From positions 372,001 to 436,000 of the forward strand of contig JADKHE010000011.1 in NCBI GenBank assembly GCA_016721925.1: a DNA stretch of 64,000 bases. Reading direction: 5' to 3'. This document shows, one piece after another, positions 30,156-38,429 of the stretch. The translations under genes and the position numbers were made by a program. The stretch is from Candidatus Skiveiella danica (lineage in GTDB: Bacteria; Pseudomonadota; Gammaproteobacteria; Burkholderiales; Burkholderiaceae_C). Under the pieces are notes generated by a model. The model saw nothing but the letters and a program-made list of their open reading frames with translations, was not told the DNA's origin and made no database searches. Numbering within the stretch: the first letter of the stretch is position 1; every line of letters starts with the position of its first letter.

Positions 30156-30928
30156 ATCTCTGGCTCGGTGTGGGCGCGCTGATTTCGGTCGCTCTGATTT
30201 TCCTTCTCGTGCCCCTGTGGCGCACCCGTCTTGCCCCGCGCCTCGCCGTGTCAATCGTTGCGGGCGGGGAAGAGGCCGGTTCGATGCCTGACCCAGGGTC
30301 GGCGCGTGCGGGGCGGCGCTGGATGACCCTCGCATTGCTGGGCGTGATGCCGGCGCTGACCGCCGGGCTTTACCTGTATCTGGGCGCGCCGACCATTCTT
30401 CAGGAGCAGGCGCTGACGCAGGCCCATGCCGCCTACGATACCGATGCAATGGTCAAGGCGCTGGAAGGCAAGCTGAAGGCCAAACCCGACGATGCCGAGG
30501 GCTGGTATGCCCTGGGGCGCGCTTATATTGCCCTGCAGCGCCTGGACGAAGCCGAGCTTGCCCTGGCCAAGGCGGCCCAGCTGGCGCCCAAGGAGGCCCG
30601 GATGCTGTCGCAGCAGGCCGAAGCCATCGCGCTCAAGGCCGGCCGTCTGGACGGCCGGCCGATGGAGCTCGTCGCGCAGGCGCTGGAGCTGGATTACGAG
30701 AATGAGAAGGCGCTGGAACTCGCGGGCCTGGCGGCCTATCAGCAGCAGAAGTGGGCCGAGTCGCTGCACTTCTGGCGGCGGTTGATGAAGAAGCTGCCCA
30801 AGAACAGCGAGTTCTACGAAGAAATCGCCCGGGCCGTGAAGATCGCCGAAGGCAAGGCGATGGAGGCGTCCGGTCTTGGCGAGCGCGCCAGGCTGGCCCC
30901 GCCCGAGAAATCGCAAACCCCCCACTGA
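30152..30928 (+). CDS. TPR-containing cytochrome c maturation factor, CcmI/NrfG type
   Basis: The 258-residue protein has two N-terminal helices (LGVGALISVALIFLLVPLW and MTLALLGVMPALTAGLYLYL), the CcmI layout, then TPR units (NAEGWYALGRAYIALQRLDEAE-like, EKALELAGLAAYQQQKWAES). CcmI/NrfG chaperones bind the C-terminus of apocytochromes and deliver them to the lyase. Start ATG overlaps the ccmF stop. No CcmH/NrfF gene, the CXXC thioreductase that normally sits between these two functions, is present here. Confidence 0.82.
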   Translation: MNLWLGVGALISVALIFLLVPLWRTRLAPRLAVSIVAGGEEAGSMPDPGSARAGRRWMTLALLGVMPALTAGLYLYLGAPTILQEQALTQAHAAYDTDAMVKALEGKLKAKPDDAEGWYALGRAYIALQRLDEAELALAKAAQLAPKEARMLSQQAEAIALKAGRLDGRPMELVAQALELDYENEKALELAGLAAYQQQKWAESLHFWRRLMKKLPKNSEFYEEIARAVKIAEGKAMEASGLGERARLAPPEKSQTPH

Positions 30929-30952
30929 CCCGCCGCGCCTGGACGGCTCTGG

Positions 30953-31618
30953 CTAGCGGCCGCCGACGGGAAGGCGCGAGATGTAGTCCGAAACGGCCGC
31001 GGTGTCCTCGTCGGAATATTTTCCGATGGCCAGCACCATGTCCGGGTGGGCGTTGTGCCGTTTGCCGTCGCGGATCAGGCTGCCTTCGCGCAGCAGGTAG
31101 GCGTAGTGCTGGCCGGAAATCCGGGGGAAGAATTGGTCCGCCTTGCCCTCGCCCTGCTTCCCGTGGCAGACCTGGCAATCACGTTCGTAGAGTTGGCGGC
31201 CACGTGCCAGATCGGTGCCCGGCCCCTGTCCCTGGGTGGGCGGAACGGGCAGTGACTGCAGGTAAGCGGCGATGTCGGCAATGTCCTGGACCGACAGCGC
31301 CTGGTGGTCGGCAAACGGCAGCATTTTCAGATTGCTGCGCCGGCCGGAGCGCACATCGGCCATCTGTTTGACCAGCACGTTGGCGTGCTGACCCGCGAGA
31401 CGCGGATAGCTGCCATCGGCGCGGCCCAGGGCGCCGGCGCGGTGGCAGCCCTGGCAAATCTCGAAAGCCGCCGCCCCGCGGGCAATGTCCCCCTTGAGGC
31501 TGAGGGCCGCGGTCTTCTCCGCATAGGGAGCGTTCCACGGTTCGGGCGGCGTGCCGGCCAGCGCCAGCGAACCGCCCAATCCCGCGAGCAGGAATCCCAG
31601 CAAGTGTCGAGACAACAT
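30953..31618 (-). CDS. Diheme c-type cytochrome, c4-like (first)
   Basis: A 221-residue exported cytochrome with signal peptide MLSRHLLGFLLAGLGGSLALA and two heme sites, CQGCH at 55 and CQVCH at 148, each in a class I domain with the SYPRLAGQH or FPRISGQH segment typical of cytochrome c4. Candidate axial Met residues lie in LKMLPFADH and AHPDMVLAIG. c4-type proteins shuttle electrons in the periplasm; here it could feed the octaheme reductase, but that is inference. A GAGAGG ribosome-binding site precedes it, and it follows the second c4-like gene by 9 nt. It converges on the ccmI-like gene. Confidence 0.88.
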   Translation of the reverse strand: MLSRHLLGFLLAGLGGSLALAGTPPEPWNAPYAEKTAALSLKGDIARGAAAFEICQGCHRAGALGRADGSYPRLAGQHANVLVKQMADVRSGRRSNLKMLPFADHQALSVQDIADIAAYLQSLPVPPTQGQGPGTDLARGRQLYERDCQVCHGKQGEGKADQFFPRISGQHYAYLLREGSLIRDGKRHNAHPDMVLAIGKYSDEDTAAVSDYISRLPVGGR

Positions 31619-31627
31619 GTTTACCTC

Positions 31628-32221
31628 TCAAAGCCCCGCGATGTATTCGGCCAGCGCCCGGGCTTCATCGGTGCTCAGGCGCTTGCCGACGGTGGTCATC
31701 AGGGGGTCGGTGGCGCGACGCCCGCTCTTGTAGTCGGCGATTTGCTTGAGGACATAGGCCTGGTGCTGTCCCGCCAGACGGGGAAAGCGCGCGTTGCCCT
31801 GGCCATCGGACTGATGGCACCCGGCGCAGGCGGGCACGCCGCTGTCGGTGTTGCCATCCTCGAAAAGCGCGCGACCCTTGGCGGCCAGTTGCGGATCCCG
31901 CACGGTGCCCGGCGTGGGTTTCTGGGAACCATAGTAGGTCGCCAGCTTCGCGAAATCGCCGGAATCGAGGCTGGCGATGATGGCCGACATGGTGTCGTCG
32001 CGGCGCTTGCCTTCGGCGAAGGCCTTGAGCTGGCGCATCAGGTATTCCTGGTCCATGCCAGCCAGCTTGGGATTGGCGGGCTCGCTGCTGTTGCCGTCCA
32101 CCCCGTGGCAAGCCGCGCAGACCGTCCTGGCGATCTCCCGGGCATCGGCTGCATGTAGCGATGCGGGCAGCAGAAAGGCCAGCGCCATGGAAACGCCGGG
32201 CAGGATGCGCCGGTACGGCAT
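31628..32221 (-). CDS. Diheme c-type cytochrome, c4-like (second)
   Basis: A 197-residue diheme cytochrome with signal peptide ending LHA (about residue 24), CAACH at 35 and CAGCH at 132, and c4-type segments NPKLAGMDQEYL and FPRLAGQHQAYVLKQI. The start MPYRRILPGVSMALAFLLP is chosen because it gives a normal signal peptide. An in-frame ATG at 32317 overlaps the ccmG stop as ATGA and could be used for coupling, but the extra 32 residues are not signal-like. It lies between ccmG and the other c4-like gene. Confidence 0.86.
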   Translation of the reverse strand: MPYRRILPGVSMALAFLLPASLHAADAREIARTVCAACHGVDGNSSEPANPKLAGMDQEYLMRQLKAFAEGKRRDDTMSAIIASLDSGDFAKLATYYGSQKPTPGTVRDPQLAAKGRALFEDGNTDSGVPACAGCHQSDGQGNARFPRLAGQHQAYVLKQIADYKSGRRATDPLMTTVGKRLSTDEARALAEYIAGL

Positions 32222-32313
32222 CGAAGAAACGGGGGGCAGGCGGTGCATGGGGGCGGGCGGGCCAAAACTGGATTGTGCTCCAGAACAGTGCGTGCGAAAC
32301 CAGCCCGAATGGG

Positions 32314-32841
32314 TCATGGGTTCAGACTCCTGATCAGCGGCAGCAGGGTCTTTTCCAGCACTTCGGCGGTGACCGGCCCGTTCTGCTTGAAGCGGATCCG
32401 GCCGGTCTTGTCGATCAGGTAGGTTTCGGGAACCCCATAGACACCGTAGTCGATGCCGATGCGGCCATCGCCGTCAAAGGCGGACAACTGATAGGGATTG
32501 CCAAAGCGCGCCAGCCAGAGCAGGCCATCGTCGCGTTTGTCCTTGTAGTTCAGCCCGATGATCGGCACCGCTGCGTCCGTCCTGGAATAGGCAACCAGCA
32601 CCGGATGCTCTTCCCGGCAGGCCACGCACCAGGAGGCCCAGACGTTGAGCAACCAGACCTTGCCGGCCATTTCGCTGGGCGAAAAACGCTGGTCGGGATC
32701 GTGCAACAGCGGTGCGTTGAAAGCCGGGGCGGACTTGTCGACGAGCGGTGAGGGCAACGCGCGCGGGTTGAGGGTCAGGCCAACGGCGAACACCGCCAGC
32801 AGGGCGATGAAGGCAGCCAGCGGAAGGAGGAACTTGTTCAT
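32314..32841 (-). CDS. Thiol:disulfide interchange protein DsbE/CcmG type
   Basis: CcmG-type thioredoxin-fold reductant that keeps apocytochrome heme-binding cysteines reduced. The 175-residue protein has an N-terminal membrane anchor (LLPLAAFIALLAVFAVGLTL), the FNAPLL and WLLNVWASWCVACREEHPVL active site (Cys72, Cys75) and GVPETYLIDKTGRIRFK (cis-Pro region), all CcmG marks. It starts the leftward ccmG-c4-c4 operon that converges with the reductase-ccmF-ccmI operon. Confidence 0.9.
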   Translation of the reverse strand: MNKFLLPLAAFIALLAVFAVGLTLNPRALPSPLVDKSAPAFNAPLLHDPDQRFSPSEMAGKVWLLNVWASWCVACREEHPVLVAYSRTDAAVPIIGLNYKDKRDDGLLWLARFGNPYQLSAFDGDGRIGIDYGVYGVPETYLIDKTGRIRFKQNGPVTAEVLEKTLLPLIRSLNP

Positions 32842-33026
32842 GCGGTGAACGGGAACGATGCGGATGCAGAGCTAGTGCCCCTCAGGCTTTCGCGCGCCCG
32901 GGCTGCAGCGCGGCCCGGTCGACAAGGGAATCGAAGCATACCCCCATGCGCAGCGCATCGTCGAAGGGCCGTTTGCCCGACGCGGCGGGACTGACGGTGT
33001 TGCGGCGGCTCATGGACAATACAGGG

Positions 33027-33470
33027 ATGAAGACCTTGTTCAGACCCGCCCCCCTTCTCCCTGCCTTCATCGGCCTTGCCTTGCTGACGTGCGTCGGCCT
33101 GGCCTCGGCGCAGGACAGCCGGGGTGCCGGCGTGCCCTCGGTCGTGCGAAACGCGCCCGTGGCGCTGGACGTGCTGCGGGGGCGCTGGGTGCGCCCGGAC
33201 GGCGGCTACGGCGTGGTGATTCGCAGCGTCGGCGCCGATGGCCAGCTGGAAGCCATGTATTTCAATCCCAAGGGGTTGCCTTTTTCCAAGGCCCAGGCCT
33301 CGCGCGACGGCCAGACGTTGCGGGTGTTTCTGGAGCTGCAGGCCGGCGGCTACAACGGGTCGACCTACGAACTCAGCTACGACCCGGCCACCGACCGCCT
33401 CAAGGGCGTGTATTTCCAGGCCGTCGCCAAGCAGCGCTACGAGATTTATTTCGAGCGTCAGAAGCCCTGA
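33027..33470 (+). CDS. Hypothetical exported protein
   Basis: I do not recognise a named family. The 147-residue product has a signal peptide (LPAFIGLALLTCVGLASA, cleavage before QDSRG) and then a small beta-rich domain containing LRGRWVRPDGGYGVVIRSV, MYFNPKGLPFSKA and YDPATDRLKGVYFQAVAKQRYE. The RG-W-x-R start with alternating polar and hydrophobic strands suggests a lipocalin-like or beta-sandwich fold, but this is weak. It stands alone between ccmG (divergent) and otnI (convergent). Confidence 0.65.
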   Translation: MKTLFRPAPLLPAFIGLALLTCVGLASAQDSRGAGVPSVVRNAPVALDVLRGRWVRPDGGYGVVIRSVGADGQLEAMYFNPKGLPFSKAQASRDGQTLRVFLELQAGGYNGSTYELSYDPATDRLKGVYFQAVAKQRYEIYFERQKP

Positions 33471-33509
33471 TCCCGGTCAGCGGCGCGGCGGCCCCAATCC
33501 ATCGAGCGA

Positions 33510-34355
33510 TCAACTGCGTACCCTATACGCGCCAAACCAGCCCAGCCCGGCGGACGTCCCGCCCGGCTGGCCGCCGCGTTTGGGCTTGTACTCGCAGCCG
33601 ATCCAGCCGTCCCAGCCGCATTGGGCGGCCACCTCGTCGATCACGCCGAACAGGTAGGGGTAGTTGACTTCGCCGATGTCGGGCTCGTGGCGCTCGGGCA
33701 CGCCGGCGATCTGGAAGTGGCCAACGCGGCCGGTGGGCAAGTACTGGCGAATCTTGATGGCCACGTCGCCTTCGACGATCTGGCAGTGGTACAGGTCCAT
33801 CTGCACCTTGATGTTGGATGCGCCCACCTCGGCCACGAGGGCGTGCGCCTGGTCTTGCCGGTTCAGGAAGAAGCCGGGGATGTCGCGGGTGTTGATCGGC
33901 TCGATCAGCACGTCGCGGCCATGTCTGGCGGCCTCAGCGGCGGCCCAGCGCAGGTTGGCCACGTAGGTGCGTTGCGCCGCCTCGCGGCTGACGCCCGCGG
34001 GCAGCAGGCCGGCCATCAGGTGGATGCGCGGGCAGCCCAGCGCCTGCGCATAGTCCAGCGCCAGCGCCACACCGGCACGAAATTCATCCTCGCGCCCCGG
34101 GATGCAGGTGATGCCTTTGTCGCCGCCGTTCCAGGCCCGGTCGATGGAGGCCGCGTCGGTGCCGCCGGGCGGCGCGTTGAACAGCACCTGCTGCAGGTTG
34201 TTGGCCTGCAGGCGTTCGACGAGTTCCTCCTTGGCAAACGCGTAGGGAAACAGGTACTCCACGGCGGTGAAACCGTCTTTCGCCGCCGCCTCGAACCGGT
34301 CGAGGAAGGGCAGATCGGGGTACATCATGGACAGGTTGGCGGCAAAACGGGGCAT
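33510..34355 (-). CDS. otnI: 2-oxo-tetronate isomerase OtnI (hydroxypyruvate isomerase family)
   Basis: A 281-residue xylose-isomerase-like TIM barrel. The start [21 protein letters not shown] is family-typical; other blocks are [38 protein letters not shown] (metal Glu) and [14 protein letters not shown]. In the otn pathways it interconverts 2-oxo-tetronates during threonate/erythronate catabolism. It is the last gene of the tctC-ltnD-otnK-otnC-otnI operon, separated from otnC by 103 nt holding a dispersed repeat. The gene itself is intact. Confidence 0.88.
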   Translation of the reverse strand: MPRFAANLSMMYPDLPFLDRFEAAAKDGFTAVEYLFPYAFAKEELVERLQANNLQQVLFNAPPGGTDAASIDRAWNGGDKGITCIPGREDEFRAGVALALDYAQALGCPRIHLMAGLLPAGVSREAAQRTYVANLRWAAAEAARHGRDVLIEPINTRDIPGFFLNRQDQAHALVAEVGASNIKVQMDLYHCQIVEGDVAIKIRQYLPTGRVGHFQIAGVPERHEPDIGEVNYPYLFGVIDEVAAQCGWDGWIGCEYKPKRGGQPGGTSAGLGWFGAYRVRS

Positions 34356-34373
34356 GGGCACTTTCGGTTGTCT

Positions 34374-34427
34374 CACAAAACAATAGCAGACAATGACCAA
34401 AGCACGCTGGGCTGGTGCTATTTTTCC
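34374..34427 (-). repeat. Dispersed ~50-bp repeat, copy 4 (otnC-otnI gap)
   Basis: On the minus strand: AAAAATAGCACCAGCCCAGC, then GTGCTTTGGTCATTG, then TCTGCTATTGTTTTGTGA. The right end is nearly identical to copy 1 (CAGCTATTGTTTTGTGA). AATAGCA and TGCTATT at the two ends are inverted repeats that could close a hairpin. It interrupts the otn operon just before otnI. Confidence 0.72.
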
Positions 34428-34458
34428 TCTGAATTGAGGTTGTTCGGCCTCAGGTGGC

Positions 34459-35132
34459 CTACCAGCGGGCGCCAAAGGTCTGGCGCAGGTCGTTGATCTG
34501 GCTTTCGGTCAGCGGCTCGGGCGGCGTGGGGCTCAGATGCACCAGCTTCGCCGTCTCCTCCAGCTCTTCCAGCGTGGCCATGGCGGCGGCGAGGCTGTCG
34601 TGCCAGACGTTGGGGCCCAGCCGGCTGAGCATCACCGCGCGGATGGGCATGCCTTGCCGGCCATAGCGCGTGATGGTTTGCGCCACCAGGCCGGCCGCCA
34701 CCGGGTCGCCGGGGCGGTGGTAGGGGATGAGCGGCACGTGGCCGACCTTCATGACGAAGTAGGGCGTGGCCGCGGGCAGCAGTTCGGCCCCGGCGTCGTC
34801 CGCGCCGGGGCGCAGGGTCAGCGCGACGCAGTGCGTGCTGTGGGTGTGGATGACGCAGCGGGTGGAGGGGTCGAACGCGGTGGCTGCCGCATAGATCTGG
34901 CGGTGCAGCGCGAGGGTCTTGCTGGCCTGGTCGCCGCCGGTTTGCTGCCTGCCGCGTCGATGCGGGCCAGCCGCGCGGGGTCGAGGAAACCCAGGCAGGC
35001 GTCGGTGGGCGTGATCAGGAAGCCATCGTCGAGCCGCACGCTGATGTTGCCCGCCGTGGCGTGCACGTAGCCGCGATCGAACAGGCTCTTGCCGAGGCGG
35101 CAGATTTCATCGCGGGCTTGCGCTTCGTTCAT
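34459..35132 (-). pseudogene. otnC: 3-oxo-tetronate 4-phosphate decarboxylase OtnC, frameshifted
   Basis: A class II aldolase-family gene whose reading frame breaks. The 5' part (from MNEAQARDEICRLGKSL to FLDPARLARIDAAG) is in one frame; from GGDQASKTLALH onward, through the metal-binding HTHSTH, TPYFVMKVGHVPLIPY and the C-terminus [10 protein letters not shown], the protein continues in another frame. The switch point is at about 34946, where adding one C (GGC-CAG) would restore a continuous protein of about 224 residues with no other defect. It could be true decay or a base-calling error. The gene overlaps otnK by 4 nt. Family role: decarboxylation of 3-oxo-tetronate 4-phosphate to DHAP in threonate/erythronate use. 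Confidence 0.85.
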
Positions 35133-36391
35133 GGGAGCAGCGTAAAGGCTTTGGAAAAAAAGTCGTCGGTTCCGAAGTTACCGGACTTCAGGGTCAGATG
35201 CACGCTGCCGTTTCCAGTGACGGCATGACACCACGGCACGCCGGGGTCGATCTGCGGGCCGATCTGCATCTGCGTGATGCCCAGCGCCTGCACGCAGGCG
35301 CCGGAGGTCTCGCCGCCGGCCACCATGAGCTGGCGCACGCCGCGCTCGACCAGGCCGCGCGCAATCGTGGCGATGCAGCGCTCGACCATGGCGCCGGCCG
35401 CCTCCACGCCGAGCTGCGCCTGCACCGATTTCACCGCGCCGGGTTCGGCCGTCGAATAGACCAGCACCGGCCCGCTGGCCAGCAAGGGCGCGGCCCAGGC
35501 CAGCGCCTCGGTCGCCACGTCGTCGCCGGCCGCCAGTTGCAGCGGATTCACCGCGAAGGCGGGACGGCCGGCCGCGATGAAGTGCGCGACCTGCCGGTTG
35601 GTGGCCAGCGAGCAACTGCCCGACACCACCGCCTGCAGCCCGGTGGCGGTCGGCAACTGGCTGGCCTGCAGGGAAGGCGCCAGCCCGAAATTCGCCGGCA
35701 GTCCGATCGCCACGCCCGAGCCGCCAGTGACCAGCGCCATGCCCTTGAGCGCCGACCCCAGGCGCAGCAGGTCGTCGTTCGACACCGCATCGACGATGGC
35801 CACGCCGACGCCCTGCGCGCGCAGCGCGTCGATGCGCGCGCGGATGGCCGCCTCGCCCTGCGCCACGGCCTTGTGGTCGATCAGTCCGACCTTGCGGCGC
35901 GTCTGTGCCTGCATCACGCGCACCAGATTCGGATCTGTCATCGGCGTGAGCGGGTGGTTCTGCATGCCGGATTCGTTGAGCAGCACCTCGCCGACGAACA
36001 GATGGCCCTTGAAGACGGTGCGCCCGTTGTCGGGGAAGGCGGGAGTGGCGATGCTGAAGTCGGTCTTCAGCGCGTCCATCAGGGCCTCGGTCACGGGGCC
36101 GATGTTGCCCTGCGCCGTGCTGTCGAAGGTGGAGCAGTACTTGAAGTAGATCTGCTGCGCGCCCTGCGCTTGCAGCCAGGCCAGCGCGTCGAGCGACTGG
36201 GCGACCGCTTCCGATGGTGCGATGGTGCGGGATTTCAATGCGACAACCACGGCGTCCACTTCGGCGTCCAAAGGGCCGTCGGGCACGCCGATGGTCTGCA
36301 CCACGCGCATGCCGGCGCGCACCAGGTTGTTGGCCAGGTCGGTGGCGCCGGTGAAGTCGTCGGCGATGCAGCCGAGAAGAACAGGTTTCAT
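35129..36391 (-). CDS. otnK: 3-oxo-tetronate kinase OtnK
   Basis: A four-carbon acid sugar kinase (DUF1537 family) of 420 residues. N-terminal LGCIADDFTGATDLANNLVRAG and central YFKYCSTFDSTAQGNIGPV are diagnostic of the substrate domain; the C-terminal nucleotide part has VVSGSCSLATNRQ, MVAGGETSGACVQAL and DPGVPWC. It phosphorylates 3-oxo-tetronate at C4. It overlaps ltnD upstream and otnC downstream by 4 nt each. Unlike its two neighbours it has an intact frame. Confidence 0.92.
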   Translation of the reverse strand: MKPVLLGCIADDFTGATDLANNLVRAGMRVVQTIGVPDGPLDAEVDAVVVALKSRTIAPSEAVAQSLDALAWLQAQGAQQIYFKYCSTFDSTAQGNIGPVTEALMDALKTDFSIATPAFPDNGRTVFKGHLFVGEVLLNESGMQNHPLTPMTDPNLVRVMQAQTRRKVGLIDHKAVAQGEAAIRARIDALRAQGVGVAIVDAVSNDDLLRLGSALKGMALVTGGSGVAIGLPANFGLAPSLQASQLPTATGLQAVVSGSCSLATNRQVAHFIAAGRPAFAVNPLQLAAGDDVATEALAWAAPLLASGPVLVYSTAEPGAVKSVQAQLGVEAAGAMVERCIATIARGLVERGVRQLMVAGGETSGACVQALGITQMQIGPQIDPGVPWCHAVTGNGSVHLTLKSGNFGTDDFFSKAFTLLP

Positions 36392-37300
36392 GGTTTTCTC
36401 TTTGGTAGTTCAATGCCGGGAAAGATCTTGATCACCGCGCTGTCGTCCTCTTTCGCAAAGCCCGCGGTGGAGGCCTGCATGAACATCTGGTGCGCGGTGC
36501 TGGACAGCGGCAGCGGGAATTTGCTGGCGCGGGCCATGTCGAGCACGATGCCGAGGTCCTTCACGAAGATGTCCACGGCCGACAGCGGCGTGTAGTCGTC
36601 GGCCAGCACATGCGCCATGCGGTTCTCGAACATCCAGCTGTTGCCGGCGCTGTGGGTGATGACCTCGTACAGCGCGGCCGGGTCCACGCCTTCGCGCAGG
36701 CCCAGCGCCATGGCCTCGGCGGCGGCGGCAATGTGCACGCCCGCCAGCAACTGGTTGATGATCTTGACCTTGCTGCCCGCGCCGGCGCTGTCGCCCAGCT
36801 TGTAGACCTTGGCGGCCATGGCGTGGAGCAGCGGCTCGGCCCGGGCGTAGGCTTCGGGGCGGCCGGCGGTCATCATCGTCATTTCGCCGCTGGCCGCACG
36901 GGCCGCGCCCCCGGAGATGGGCGCGTCGATATAGAGCAGGCCCAGCTCGGCCAGACGCTTTTCCATCGCCACCGACCAGTTCGGGTCCACCGTGGAGCAC
37001 ATCACGAACACGCTGCCGGGCTTCATCGCCCCCGCGCAACCGGTGCCGTCGCCGCCCGGGCCGAACAGCACCGATTCGGTCTGCGCGGCGTTGACGACCA
37101 CCGACACGACCACGTCGCAGGCGGCGCCCAGCTCGGGCAGCGAGGCCGCAGGCCACGCCACCGTCTCTGGCAAAGGCCTGCGCGGCCTCGGTGCGCACAT
37201 CGAAGACATGCGGCGCATGCCCGGCGCGGCGCAGCGATTGCGCCATGCCTTTGCCCATCGCCCCCAGACCGATCAGGCCGACACGCGTCACTGTGTTCAT
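36388..37300 (-). pseudogene. ltnD: L-threonate dehydrogenase LtnD, frameshifted
   Basis: A beta-hydroxyacid dehydrogenase gene with a broken frame. The first about 50 residues (MNTVTRVGLIGLGAMGKGMA, NAD-binding Rossmann motif, to RDGGVAC) are in one frame; the rest (SLPELGAACDVVVSVVVN, APISGGAARAASGEM, catalytic Lys in AGSKVKIINQLL, C-terminus to IELPKRKP) is in another. The switch lies at about 37145-37149, where removing one base from GCGGCC restores a normal protein of about 303 residues (VACASLPEL). Only one defect is seen. Role in the family: oxidation of L-threonate to 2-oxo-tetronate. It overlaps otnK by 4 nt and lies 12 nt after tctC. Confidence 0.85.
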
Positions 37301-37312
37301 GCTGTTCTCCGT

Positions 37313-38284
37313 TCAGCCCAGGGTGATTTTTGCGAACTCGGCGACGCGCTTCCACTTGATCGCGTCGGCGGCCATGAAGGCGCTCATCTGGGCCGCGCCC
37401 AGAAAGCCCACTTCGGCGCCCCGTGATTCCATGGTCCTGGCGATCTCGAGGTCACGCGAGAGCTTGTCCAGCGCCTGCTCGATGCGGGCCAGCACCACAG
37501 CCGGCGTGCCGGCGGGCGCAGCCACGCCGTACCAGGCGCTGACGTCGAAATCGGCCAGCCCGGATTCGATCAGCGTGGGCACGCCCGGCAGCGCCTTGCT
37601 GCGCTGGCGCGTGGTCACGGCCAGGGCCTTCACGCCGCCGCCCTGGATCTGGCCCAGCACCGAGGGCAGGTTCTCGAACATCAGGTCCACCTCGCCCGCC
37701 ATAAGGCCGGTAACAGCCTGTGCGGCGCCGCGGTAGGGAATGTGGGTGATGAAGGTTCCGGTGGTGGTCTTGAACAGTTCGGCGCTCAGGTGCAGCGAGG
37801 TGCCGTTGCCGTTGGAGGCGTAGTTCAGCTGGCCGGGCGTCTTTTTGGCGCGGGCGATGAGCTCAACCACGGTGTTGATGCCGCTCTTCGGATTGACCAG
37901 CAGCACGTTGGGCACGCGGCCGATCAGGCCGATGGGCACGATCTGCTCGGGCCTGTAGGGCAGGGTGGCATAGAGCGCGGGGCTGATGGTCAGCGGCGGC
38001 GAGGCCATCAGCAGGGTGTAGCCGTCGGGCATGGCGCGGGCCACTTCAGCCGCGCCGAGGTTGCCGCCCGCGCCGGGCTTGTTGTCGATCACCACCGGCT
38101 GGCCCAGCTCCTGCGCCAAGCGCGGACCGATCAGCCGGGCCATGGTGTCGACCAGCCCGCCGGGCGGGAAGGGCACCACCAGACGGATCGGCCGGGCCGG
38201 CCATGCCTGGGCCCCCGCCATCAGGGGGAGGGCCAGCAGGGCTGCGCCACTGCCCTTGAGGATCTGGCGACGTTGAAGTTTCAT
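37313..38284 (-). CDS. Tripartite tricarboxylate transporter substrate-binding protein (TctC/Bug family)
   Basis: A 323-residue periplasmic binding protein. It starts MKLQRRQILKGSGAALLALP, a signal with an RRQ twin-arginine-like beginning and cleavage near AQA. Bug-family blocks follow: WPARPIRLVVPFPPGG, IDNKPGAGGNLGAAEVARA, PDGYTLLMASPP, GEVDLMFENLPSVL and TLIESGLADFDVSAWYG. Genomic position at the head of the otn operon suggests it binds a four-carbon aldonate such as threonate or erythronate. No TctA/TctB membrane genes accompany it. Confidence 0.88.
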   Translation of the reverse strand: MKLQRRQILKGSGAALLALPLMAGAQAWPARPIRLVVPFPPGGLVDTMARLIGPRLAQELGQPVVIDNKPGAGGNLGAAEVARAMPDGYTLLMASPPLTISPALYATLPYRPEQIVPIGLIGRVPNVLLVNPKSGINTVVELIARAKKTPGQLNYASNGNGTSLHLSAELFKTTTGTFITHIPYRGAAQAVTGLMAGEVDLMFENLPSVLGQIQGGGVKALAVTTRQRSKALPGVPTLIESGLADFDVSAWYGVAAPAGTPAVVLARIEQALDKLSRDLEIARTMESRGAEVGFLGAAQMSAFMAADAIKWKRVAEFAKITLG

Positions 38285-38343
38285 GTTGCTCAGCGGGGTG
38301 GGGAGGGGCGGTGTGTGATCAGAGTGTCGTCTGATTGGTCTGG

Positions 38344-38354
38344 TTATCATACAA
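38344..38354 (-). promoter_or_regulatory. Putative GntR/FCD operator upstream of the otn operon
   Basis: TTGTATGATAA on the minus strand, 60 nt before the tctC start. It shares the core TTGTAYGATMA with the site in front of the regulator gene at 39217. FCD-type GntR proteins commonly bind TNGT-N3-ACNA-like sites. Two matching copies at the two expected places support autoregulation plus operon control. Confidence 0.5.
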
Positions 38355-38429
38355 ATTGTGGTGCAGTGCAGTATCGGGTTTACCCGGGGCTGTGGTGATT
38401 GAACGATCGGGCCGGCGAAGGCCCGAGAC

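Noticed and set aside
32222..32317. Longer start for the second c4-like cytochrome at the ATG overlapping the ccmG stop
   Set aside because: The ATGA overlap is attractive, but the added 32 residues are not signal-like and would put the signal peptide inside the protein. It is kept only as an alternative.
34459..37300. Programmed ribosomal frameshifting in otnC and ltnD
   Set aside because: No slippery heptamer, stop codon at the switch or downstream stimulatory structure is evident, the shifts have opposite signs, and these families are not known to use recoding. Decay or sequence error is simpler.
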